From: Nitrospirota bacterium
GTDB taxonomy: Bacteria > Nitrospirota > UBA9217
DNA length: 8,739 nucleotides
NCBI GenBank assembly: GCA_027456925.1
Contig: DAIDTZ010000460.1
Coordinates: 1 to 8,739 of the forward strand
Direction: 5' to 3'
This document shows positions 1 through 5,843 of the stretch, in pieces (the stretch's first letter is position 1; the number at the start of each line of letters is the position of its first letter). The translations under genes were made by a program, and so were the position numbers. Below the pieces are notes generated by a model, which saw only the letters and a list, made by a program, of their open reading frames with translations, was not told where the DNA came from and made no database searches.

Positions 1-125
1 GCATAAATAAACGACCCTATCTTGCCATGTTGCAACGCTGGACACAGCGCAAGATGCTATGGCGGACCCGCAGATGGCATTTGCCTTCTGTTACATTGCG
101 AGTCACTTCGGGTTGGGGCTTTTGA

Positions 126-401
126 CCGACTGCCAAATGCATTGCAATCAGATCAATATCCCCTTTGAAGACCAGCGAGGTGGTGGAAATCGTCGGCATG
201 GCGCCGGAGGATGAATGCGAACGGGAAATGTTCATGACGATCACATGGGAGAAGCGGAAATTCAGCGTGCCGCTCTCGCAGTTGGAAAGTATCAAGGCGA
301 GCAAGGAGACCAAAGAGGCTGTAGAAGACTGGCGCTATTGGGTGATGATGGGATATGAGTTTTTAAAAGTTCTTGCTTTGGATGGACGACACATTGAATG
401 A
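126..401 (+). pseudogene. CcbP-type calcium-binding protein, 5'-truncated remnant
   Basis: The C-terminal two thirds of a CcbP-like small acidic calcium-binding protein, a family of roughly 120 residues first described in cyanobacteria. Family-like stretches in order are TAKCIAIRSISPLK, VEIVGMAPEDECE, a segment ending VPLSQLE, and the closing DWRYW...GYEF. The first of these lies upstream of the only usable start (TTG at 165, without a Shine-Dalgarno sequence), and the same frame is closed by a TGA at 123-125. Homology therefore runs right up to a stop, and the N-terminal part with the usual acidic and aromatic residues is missing. Upstream codons in that frame (27-122) give an Arg/Trp-rich peptide unlike the family. 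I infer truncation by a past rearrangement near 120-128. A functional 78-residue product from TTG 165 is possible but less likely. The family match is from memory of the motif pattern, not a search. Confidence 0.6.
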
Positions 402-453
402 TGTGATTTGATACGTTAAGAATCAGCCCAACCTTCCGGTGAAAAGAATTTCC

Positions 454-463
454 AAAGGAGGAG
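454..463 (+). promoter_or_regulatory. Strong Shine-Dalgarno sequence for the 269-residue unknown gene
   Basis: AAAGGAGGAG lies four to five bases before the ATG at 466. It sets the start there rather than at the in-frame GTG at 439, which has no purine-rich sequence in front of it. The match to the anti-SD sequence is close to full, suggesting efficient translation. Confidence 0.75.
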
Positions 464-465
464 TT

Positions 466-1275
466 ATGAGCAACTCTGATTTCGATTACGATGTCGTGGA
501 CCCGAATGCTTCCGAGCAAACCGTTCCTGTTTATCCTGTTGCCCAGTGGCACAACGGGCAGCAGGCGCTCAAGGCCCTCGGGGGCGTGCAATTCTCCGGT
601 GGTGTGGTCCTGCCGGAAAAGTATCTGTCCGATGGCTCTTCTTTTCCCGGCTGGACAAAGGAGCGGATGACCTTCCGCAGCGGGAAGGAAGAAAACGCTT
701 TGACGGCGCATAAAATCAGCATTGCACCGATCCGTATGCGCTTTCGCTGGTTTGCGAGGCAGGGCAGCGAGACCGCCTATTATCCGCGCCATGCCTTCGT
801 CATGGGCGCGAACATGCGGGGGCACTTGCAGGTGCTTGCGGCGGTGCAAGGGGCTTCCGAGCCGATCGTCATCACGTTCAAAGGGAAGGCTTCTCAAGCG
901 TTTGAGTCTCTGCTGAAGGATTTCGGGGCAAAGGTTGTACAGGCGGCTAACCGGCAGGCGCCGAAAGGAAAGGCCCTTCCGCGCTACGCCTTCTGGATGC
1001 CCATTGCTCCCGGTCCGCATACCAAGGCCGGAGGCGCGGGGCACGAATCAATGGTGACGCTTCCGACCCTTAGTTTGGCCGCGGACATTACGCAGGAGTA
1101 TCTGCGGTCGCTGTACATCGGACGCGACAGCTTGATCCGCTTTCAGGAGTGGCACCAGGAAGCCGGGGCCTGGGTCGATGCCTGGGAGAAGAGCGGCGTG
1201 GAACATGGCGACACCGCTACGGACCATGATGAGGAACCGGATGGCGGACACGCGCAGAAACCAAATGTCTTGTGA
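466..1275 (+). CDS. Hypothetical protein, 269 residues, with acidic C-terminal tail
   Basis: I do not recognise the family. From ATG 466 the protein has 269 residues, with no signal peptide or membrane segment, so it is probably cytoplasmic. Residues 1-20 are acidic and probably disordered. Residues 25-180 look folded and rich in aromatics and glycine (WHNG 28-31, a GG-rich patch at 39-46, FPGW 60-63, RFRWFARQG 92-100). This half contains beta-like alternation with basic clusters. Residues 206-245 look helical with several Trp (WHQEAGAWVDAW near 229-240). The last 20 or so residues are hydrophilic and acidic (DHDEEPDGG). Basic/aromatic body plus acidic tail recalls single-stranded-DNA-binding proteins of phages and conjugative elements, but that is only an inference from composition. 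Its neighbour upstream is a broken gene and downstream lies nadC after 126 bp, so it looks like an accessory insertion rather than part of the nadC operon. Confidence 0.8.
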   Translation: MSNSDFDYDVVDPNASEQTVPVYPVAQWHNGQQALKALGGVQFSGGVVLPEKYLSDGSSFPGWTKERMTFRSGKEENALTAHKISIAPIRMRFRWFARQGSETAYYPRHAFVMGANMRGHLQVLAAVQGASEPIVITFKGKASQAFESLLKDFGAKVVQAANRQAPKGKALPRYAFWMPIAPGPHTKAGGAGHESMVTLPTLSLAADITQEYLRSLYIGRDSLIRFQEWHQEAGAWVDAWEKSGVEHGDTATDHDEEPDGGHAQKPNVL

Positions 1276-1300
1276 AAAGCAGATTAACCATATATAATCA

Positions 1301-1373
1301 CAGATAAGCGGGTATTCCTGTTTTTATTCCATCGGATTGTTCCTTGCCCATGGAAAATATTCCCGCTTAGCTG
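1301..1373. repeat. Imperfect inverted repeat upstream of nadC
   Basis: The left arm CAGATAAGCGGG (1301-1312) and the right arm CCCGCTTAGCTG (1362-1373) pair at 11 of 12 positions. Similarity extends outward (TAATCA on the left, TGATTA on the right) with a small bulge. They enclose 49 bases that include TGTTTTTATTCC. It sits between the unknown gene and nadC, with the right arm 28 bp before the nadC start. It could be an operator pair, a weak terminator of the upstream gene, or the scar of an inserted element. The sequence alone does not decide. Confidence 0.5.
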
Positions 1374-1401
1374 ATTAAGAATTACACATTCGGAGTTTGA
1401 G

Positions 1402-2229
1402 TTGGACCACAATTTAAAAAAACTTATAGAACATGCTCTTTCCGAAGACCTCGGCCACGGCGACGCGACCTCCGAGGCAACGATCCGTCCGGAGTCCCTG
1501 TCCGTTGCCGCGATGCTGGCGAAACAGGACCTTGTCCTTGCCGGGCTCGATGCGGCCCGGGTTGTTTTTCTGTATCTTGATCCCGGTATCAAATTTACTT
1601 CTTTTGCGCACGATGGCGACCGGGTAAGCGCAGGGACGGAGATCGCGAAGCTCTCCGGGAATACGCGTGCCTTGCTCGCGGCTGAGCGCGTGGCCTTGAA
1701 CCTGCTCCAGCATTTGTCCGGCATCGCGACGTTGACGGCGAAGTATGTCGAGCAGGTAAAGGGCCTGAAGGCCGAAGTGTTGGATACGAGAAAAACACTG
1801 CCCGGTTTGCGACAGCTCGAAAAGTACGCAGTAAAGATCGGCGGCGGGAGAAATCACCGTTTCGGTTTGTACGACGGCGTGCTGATCAAAGACAATCACA
1901 TCAAGGCCTCGGGCAGCATCACAAAGGCCGTAGAAAACGCGAGGAAGGCAGCCCATCATCTCCTGAAGATCGAAGTCGAGACCTCGTCGCTTGACGAGGT
2001 CCGGGAGGCGCTCTTGGCGCAAGCGGAGATCATCATGCTCGACAACATGCCGCTCGGCCTGATGCGCGAGGCGGTTGCCCTCATTGCCGGGAAAGCCCTG
2101 GTTGAGGCATCGGGCAACGTGACGCTCGAAACCGTCCGCGCCATTGCGGAGACTGGCGTCGATTTCATATCCTCGGGAAGCCTTACCCATTCGGCTCCGG
2201 CTGCGGATATCAGCATGAAAATTAAATGA
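1402..2229 (+). CDS. nadC: Nicotinate-nucleotide pyrophosphorylase (carboxylating), quinolinate phosphoribosyltransferase
   Basis: Makes nicotinate mononucleotide from quinolinate and PRPP with release of CO2 and diphosphate, the entry step to NAD from the de novo pathway, in the cytoplasm. The length of 275 residues is normal. Visible family motifs are an N-terminal EDLGHGDATS (15-24), ALNLLQHLSGIAT (98-110), VLDTRKTLPGLR (126-137), AVKIGGGRNHRFGL (143-156), LIKDNH (161-166), IEVETSS (190-196), IMLDN (211-215), EASGNV (235-240) and the C-terminal ISSGSLTHS (256-264). These cover the PRPP and quinolinate pocket (Arg130, Lys131, Arg153, His152, Lys163, Glu191, Asp214). The start is TTG with GGAG at 1392-1395, six bases upstream; no ATG gives a full N-terminus. 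nadA and nadB are not in the window. birA and coaX follow on the same strand, an order I recall from Geobacter-like genomes. Confidence 0.96.
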   Translation: MDHNLKKLIEHALSEDLGHGDATSEATIRPESLSVAAMLAKQDLVLAGLDAARVVFLYLDPGIKFTSFAHDGDRVSAGTEIAKLSGNTRALLAAERVALNLLQHLSGIATLTAKYVEQVKGLKAEVLDTRKTLPGLRQLEKYAVKIGGGRNHRFGLYDGVLIKDNHIKASGSITKAVENARKAAHHLLKIEVETSSLDEVREALLAQAEIIMLDNMPLGLMREAVALIAGKALVEASGNVTLETVRAIAETGVDFISSGSLTHSAPAADISMKIK

Positions 2230-2230
2230 G

Positions 2231-2314
2231 AGGGTCAAGGGTCAAGTAGCAAGGACTATGGAAATAAGGAAACCGAAAGCATTCCCTGACCTCTGACCCA
2301 TGCCCCTTGACCCT
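2231..2314. repeat. Intergenic inverted-repeat element, copy A (nadC-birA gap)
   Basis: Begins one base after the nadC stop and ends eight bases before the birA ATG. AGGGTCAAGGG (2231-2241) pairs perfectly over 11 bases with CCCTTGACCCT (2304-2314). Inside the left arm is a second AGGGTCAAG unit followed by TAGCAAG (2238-2253), and near the right arm are further TGACC units (2287-2299). The same words recur in the next gap. The hairpin could act in transcript processing or attenuation. It occupies the place where a birA ribosome binding site would lie, and none is seen. Confidence 0.7.
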
Positions 2315-2322
2315 ATGTTTCT

Positions 2323-3306
2323 ATGTATAAAGAAAAAATCCTAAATCTCCTGCGCTCATCTCATACCGCGTTTCTCTCCGGCGAAGAGCTTGCGCGAAAG
2401 ACCGGCGTTTCCCGGACCATGGTATGGAAGCACATCAAGTCGCTTGAGCGCGACGGGTTCGGGATCGAAGCAATGCCGTCGCAGGGATACCGCATTACCT
2501 TTGAGCCTGATGTCCTTCGTCAAAACGATATCAAGCAGGGGCTCAAAACAAAAGTCGTCGGAAAAGAAATACACCTGTTCCCGGAGGCCGCATCGACGAA
2601 CACACTTGCCATGGAGATGGCGACGCAGGGAGCAGCCGAAGGGACGGTCGTGATCGCCGAGCTGCAGACCAGCGGCAGAGGCAGGCTCGGCAGGAAGTGG
2701 ATATCACCGAAAGGAAACCTGTATCTCAGCGTCATCCTGCGGCCGGACATCCCGATGCACAAAGCGCCGATCATTACGCTGATGGGCGCCGTGGCAGTAA
2801 CGTCCGCCATACGGGACCTGTGCAACGTCCCGGTCGCGATTAAATGGCCGAATGACGTTCTCGTCGCGAGCAGGAAAGTAAGCGGGCTCCTGACCGAAAT
2901 GAGCGCGGAGCAGGACCGGATCAGGCACCTGGTGCTCGGCATCGGCGTAAACGTGAACATGGAGCAGAACAGCCTGCCCCCGGACCTGCGGCCGCTCGTA
3001 ACCACGCTTGCGGCGGAAGCTGGAACTAAAATAAACCGCACCGAGCTGCTGCGGCAGATCCTTCGTCAACTGGATTGCTGGTATAAGACCTTTCTCAACA
3101 ATACTGCCGATGTGCTGCGAGAATGGGAAAAGCTCAACATGACCATCGGCAACCGCATCACGGTAAGCGGCGCAGGAGAGACGCTTGAGGGCCTGGCCCA
3201 GGCTATCGATGAAGAAGGCAGGCTCGTCATAATGCGCGACGACGGCGCCACCCGGCACGTTGCGGCGGGGGATGTGACGATACTGAAAGGGGCAAGGGTC
3301 ATGTAG
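2323..3306 (+). CDS. birA: Biotin-[acetyl-CoA-carboxylase] ligase with repressor-type HTH
   Basis: Activates biotin to biotinyl-5'-AMP and attaches it to the biotin carboxyl carrier protein; full-length forms also repress biotin genes. At 327 residues it is the bifunctional type. Residues 1-60 form a winged helix-turn-helix (LSGEELARKTGVSRTMVWKH at 18-37). The ligase core follows with STNTLA (91-96), the adenylate-binding GRGRLGRKW (118-126), GNLYLSV (131-137), KWPNDV (174-179) with the catalytic Lys and Asn, KVSGLL (185-190) and GIGVNVN (206-212). The C-terminal SH3-like domain covers about 275-323. ATG 2323 is the only sensible start, as the frame is closed by TGA at 2308-2310, yet there is no Shine-Dalgarno sequence: a repeat fills that position. 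The last residues and stop (GARVM, TAG) lie in another copy of the repeat. No BirA operator was recognised nearby, so its DNA target is unknown. Confidence 0.95.
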   Translation: MYKEKILNLLRSSHTAFLSGEELARKTGVSRTMVWKHIKSLERDGFGIEAMPSQGYRITFEPDVLRQNDIKQGLKTKVVGKEIHLFPEAASTNTLAMEMATQGAAEGTVVIAELQTSGRGRLGRKWISPKGNLYLSVILRPDIPMHKAPIITLMGAVAVTSAIRDLCNVPVAIKWPNDVLVASRKVSGLLTEMSAEQDRIRHLVLGIGVNVNMEQNSLPPDLRPLVTTLAAEAGTKINRTELLRQILRQLDCWYKTFLNNTADVLREWEKLNMTIGNRITVSGAGETLEGLAQAIDEEGRLVIMRDDGATRHVAAGDVTILKGARVM

Positions 3307-3380
3307 CAAGGGGCAAGGAATTGCTCAGAGAGAACCGATCTTTTATTTCCCTTGACCCCTGTCACTTGCTACTTGACCCT
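3295..3380. repeat. Intergenic inverted-repeat element, copy B (birA end-coaX gap)
   Basis: The left arm AGGGTCATGTAGCAAG (3295-3310) pairs with CTTGCTACTTGACCCT (3365-3380) at 15 of 16 positions. Extra AGGGGCAAGG/CCCTTGACCCC units lie inside (3310-3318, 3351-3359). The right arm is the exact reverse complement of 2238-2253 in copy A. The left arm overlaps the birA 3' end and provides its stop codon. The right arm ends nine bases before the coaX ribosome binding site. It is a mobile or amplified intergenic repeat family in appearance; a role as hairpin attenuator is possible. Confidence 0.75.
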
Positions 3381-3398
3381 ATTTTTAGCGGAGGAACC

Positions 3399-4163
3399 AT
3401 GCTTCTCGCCATCGACATCGGAAACACGAACGTCGTTCTCGGCGTCTTCGACAAGGAACGGCTCGTCGAGAACTGGCGCGTGGGCACCAACGCGCAGATC
3501 ACGCCCGATGAATACGCCATGATCTTCAAGGACCTCTTCGGGTTTGCCAAACTTGAGTTCCAGCAGATCGCAGGGGTCATTATCTCGACGGTCGTGCCGC
3601 CGCTTTTACCGGTGATGGTCGAAATGTCGCGGAAATACTTCCGCATCGAGCCGCTGGTCGTCACGCACGAACTCAAGACCGGCATTACGATCCGCTATGA
3701 CAACCCCAAGGAAGTGGGCGCCGACCGGATCGTGAACGCGGCGGCAGCGTATCAACGCTACGGCGGCCCGATCATCATCGTGGACTTCGGCACGGCCACG
3801 ACGTTCTGCGCCGTCACCGCCGGCGGCGAATACCTGGGTGGGGCGATCTGTCCGGGCGTAAAGATCTCCGCTGAGGCCTTGTTCCAGCGGGCATCGAAGC
3901 TGCCGCGCGTCGAACTCACGAAGCCGGCGAAAGTGATAGGCGCCGATACGATCAGCGCCATGCAGTCGGGCATCATCTACGGCTACGCAGGCCTCGTGGA
4001 CGGTATTGTGGAGCGGATGAAGCAGGAACTGTCTCCTGCTGCCAGGGTAATTGCCACCGGCGGACTGGCGGAGTTGATTTCTCCGGAAACGAAGAGCATC
4101 GAGGAGATAAAACCTCAGTTGACGCTTGAGGGTTTGCGGTTCCTGTTTGAAATAAATCACTGA
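3399..4163 (+). CDS. coaX: Type III pantothenate kinase
   Basis: Phosphorylates pantothenate with ATP, the first step to coenzyme A, in the cytoplasm. Type III enzymes belong to the ASKHA fold, need a monovalent cation and are not inhibited by CoA. From ATG 3399 the protein has 254 residues, normal for the family. Motifs are the phosphate-1 loop AIDIGNTNVVLGVFD (4-18), GADR (107-110) with the catalytic Asp109, the phosphate-2 loop DFGTATTF (129-136), GGAICPGV (147-154) and the adenosine-binding TGGLAELI (220-227). ATG 3399 with GCGGAGGA just upstream (3388-3395) is preferred over an upstream in-frame start at 3321, whose extra 26 residues would be translated from the repeat. The gap to birA is 92 bp. 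No promoter was recognised in it, so co-transcription with nadC and birA is likely. Confidence 0.96.
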   Translation: MLLAIDIGNTNVVLGVFDKERLVENWRVGTNAQITPDEYAMIFKDLFGFAKLEFQQIAGVIISTVVPPLLPVMVEMSRKYFRIEPLVVTHELKTGITIRYDNPKEVGADRIVNAAAAYQRYGGPIIIVDFGTATTFCAVTAGGEYLGGAICPGVKISAEALFQRASKLPRVELTKPAKVIGADTISAMQSGIIYGYAGLVDGIVERMKQELSPAARVIATGGLAELISPETKSIEEIKPQLTLEGLRFLFEINH

Positions 4164-4235
4164 ATTTTCAACGACAACGGTTTTTTCCGGACGCTTTTCA
4201 GGAAATGTCCCGCGCCTCCATTCCTTCCCGCAACC

Positions 4236-4264
4236 TTGACGATTCCCCCTTTTTATGATATTTT
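4236..4264 (+). promoter_or_regulatory. Probable sigma70 promoter for the receiver-galT pair
   Basis: TTGACG (4236-4241) and TATTTT (4259-4264) are separated by 17 bases, with an A/T-rich -10 side in an otherwise GC-rich stretch. Transcription would start near 4271, giving a leader of about 20 bases to the ATG at 4293. The -35 is good (5 of 6) and the -10 moderate (4 of 6). A TATGAT at 4254-4259 overlaps it but has no well-spaced -35. Confidence 0.45.
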
Positions 4265-4292
4265 TGCTTTACGACTGATGTTAGGAGAACAG

Positions 4293-4670
4293 ATGAAGAT
4301 TCTTGTTGTCGATGATGAAGAGGGCGCTCGCGAGCTGTTTAATACCATTTTGAGCGATGAAGGTTATGAAGTCGCCCTGGCCGACAGCGGCGAGGGTGCG
4401 CTGGATCTGTTCAAAAATCAGCCCTTCAATCTGGTGATCACGGACATTAAAATGCCGGTCATGGACGGTCTCCAGCTTCTGCAGGAGATCAGGAAGATGG
4501 GGTCAAAGACCGACGTGATCATGGTCACGGCATACGGCGAAGTCGAAAGCTATCTCAAGGCCATGAGCCTCGGCGCCGCGGAATACATCAACAAACCCAT
4601 CCGCATCAAGGAATTGAAGCGGATCGTGCATAAAGTCCTGACGGAGCAGAAGGCGAGGTCAGGCAGCTGA
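4293..4670 (+). CDS. Single-domain response regulator (CheY-like receiver)
   Basis: A 125-residue stand-alone receiver domain with no output domain, acting by phospho-dependent protein contact. The pieces are the acidic pair Asp7-Asp8 (ILVVDDEE), the phospho-acceptor Asp51 (VITDIKMPVMDG, 48-59), Thr79 (MVTAYG) and Lys101 (NKPI), so the phosphorylation machinery is intact. After the receiver there are only about 20 residues, enough for the last helix. The start ATG 4293 has AGGAGA at 4283-4288; an upstream in-frame TTG at 4236 would overlap the promoter and add residues that do not fit the fold. No histidine kinase lies in the window. Its stop overlaps the start of the galT-like gene by one base (TGATG), indicating translational coupling. 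The partner and output are not known from the sequence. Confidence 0.93.
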   Translation: MKILVVDDEEGARELFNTILSDEGYEVALADSGEGALDLFKNQPFNLVITDIKMPVMDGLQLLQEIRKMGSKTDVIMVTAYGEVESYLKAMSLGAAEYINKPIRIKELKRIVHKVLTEQKARSGS

Positions 4671-5701
4671 TGTCACGCCTGCGCAAGGACCCCATCGTCG
4701 GCCGGTGGATCATCGTGTCCACCGAGCGCCCGAAAAAACCCGAAGAATATATCGTTGAGGAGCCGGCAGGTGTGGATGATGTGAGCCCGGCGGAGTGCCC
4801 CTTCTGCGGGGGCAACGAAGCAAAGACTCCGCCGGAGATCGCGTCGTTCCGGCCGGAAAAGACCTTGCCGAATGCCGGCGGCTGGTGGGTCCGCGTCATT
4901 CCGAGCAAGTTCCCGGTGCTCCACATCGAGGGCAACCTCGAACGGGAGGGCAGCGGCATCTACGACTGGATGAACGGCATCGGCGCCCATGAGATCATCA
5001 TCGAGAGCCCTGAGCACGCAGTCCGGCTCGAAGACCTTTCCGAAAGCCAGGTAGAAAAAGTCCTCTGGTCCTACCGCGACCGCATCCTCGATTTGGAGCG
5101 GGACAGCCGTCTCAGGTACGTCCTCGTATTCAAAAACCAGGGATGGATCGCCGGCTCCGCCTTAAACCACCCCCATTCCCAGATCATCGCCACGCCGGTC
5201 ATTCCCAAGTTCGTGAAGGAAAAGCTGGACGGCGCCAAATCGTATTACGATTACAAGGAACGGTGCATTTTCTGCGACATCATCAGGCAGGAACTGGCAA
5301 CGCCGGAGCGGGTGGTGGAAGAGACGCGCCATTTCGTCGTCATGGTCCCTTTTGCTCCGCGTTTTCCTTTCGAGACCTGGATCTATCCCAAGAAACATCT
5401 CTGCTCGTACGTCGATGTTACGAAGGAAGAGATCATGGACTTTTCCCGCACCCTCCGGCACACGCTGCAGCGCCTGGGCAAGGCGCTGAACCATCCGCCG
5501 TACAACTACATGCTCTATACCGCGCCGAACCGGGTCCCGCGCCGCGGTCACTGGCACACGCTGAACGATGACTTCCACTGGCACTTAGAGATCATGCCGC
5601 GGCTCACCCGCGTTGCCGGGTTCGAGTGGGGCTCGGGGTTTTACATCAACCCCACGCCGCCGGAGGATGCTGCCAGGTATCTACGCGACGTGAAGCTATA
5701 A
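4670..5701 (+). CDS. galT: Galactose-1-phosphate uridylyltransferase family protein (HIT superfamily)
   Basis: Transfers a nucleotidyl group between UDP-glucose and galactose 1-phosphate through a nucleotidyl-histidine intermediate (Leloir pathway). The 343 residues match the family. Visible features are RKDPIVGRWIIVSTERP (5-21), the zinc pair in CPFC (43-46), His116, the active-site block NHPHSQ (166-171; His167 a probable zinc ligand, His169 the nucleophile), a second CxxC in CIFC (199-202), and the C-terminal HWHLE (303-307). The active-site residue after the second His is Ser followed by Gln, as in many bacterial and archaeal relatives, some of which use other sugar phosphates or ADP-glucose. 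Without galK or galE in the window, substrate assignment to galactose is an inference. It starts inside the stop of the receiver gene and is followed by a strong terminator. Confidence 0.85.
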   Translation: MSRLRKDPIVGRWIIVSTERPKKPEEYIVEEPAGVDDVSPAECPFCGGNEAKTPPEIASFRPEKTLPNAGGWWVRVIPSKFPVLHIEGNLEREGSGIYDWMNGIGAHEIIIESPEHAVRLEDLSESQVEKVLWSYRDRILDLERDSRLRYVLVFKNQGWIAGSALNHPHSQIIATPVIPKFVKEKLDGAKSYYDYKERCIFCDIIRQELATPERVVEETRHFVVMVPFAPRFPFETWIYPKKHLCSYVDVTKEEIMDFSRTLRHTLQRLGKALNHPPYNYMLYTAPNRVPRRGHWHTLNDDFHWHLEIMPRLTRVAGFEWGSGFYINPTPPEDAARYLRDVKL

Positions 5702-5791
5702 TATAGCACTTTCACGAACGGCAGGAATCTCCATTAGGTAGGTATTCCCATCACGACTCAAACCGCCTTCATAATATTGCTTCAGTATGAT
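5696..5791 (-). other. Peptide-like open stretch in the galT-terminator gap, possible gene remnant
   Basis: On the - strand a stop-free stretch of about 31 codons runs from the terminator to a TAG overlapping the end of galT. It includes the plausible protein-like motif YYEGGLSRDGNTYLMEIPAV, and its base composition is less GC-rich than neighbouring genes. It lacks a good start and ribosome site. It may be the decayed C-terminal end of a small protein, or chance. Confidence 0.2.
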
Positions 5792-5827
5792 AAAAAAAGC
5801 CGCACTCGATTGAGTGCGGCTTTTTTT
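5792..5827. terminator. Strong bidirectional rho-independent terminator between galT and the aconitase gene
   Basis: The nine-base GC-rich stem GCCGCACTC (5799-5807) pairs with GAGTGCGGC (5812-5820) around the loop GATT. It is flanked by seven A's on the left and seven T's on the right, so it gives a U tract in either direction. It closes convergent transcription from galT (+) and the aconitase gene (-). Confidence 0.93.
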
Positions 5828-5843
5828 CTTAATAGTGATCGAA

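Noticed and set aside
292..1044. Long - strand open frame opposite the unknown gene
   Set aside because: The + strand frame has a near-perfect Shine-Dalgarno sequence and a better protein composition; the antisense translation is Arg/Pro/His-rich in the way of shadows.
1414..2238. Long - strand open frame opposite nadC (274 codons)
   Set aside because: nadC on the + strand carries all family motifs; the opposite frame is a shadow caused by high GC and codon bias.
2231..3380. CRISPR array
   Set aside because: The repeated words are clustered and inverted with no regular spacer pattern, and only two elements are present.
3321..3398. 26-residue N-terminal extension of coaX
   Set aside because: It would be translated from repeat B and precedes the canonical start with its own GGAGG; type III kinases begin just before the DIGNTN loop.
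4164..4235. Terminator after coaX
   Set aside because: Only a short TTTCC/GGAAA pairing around 4190-4205 is seen, without a GC-rich stem and U tract; too weak to call.
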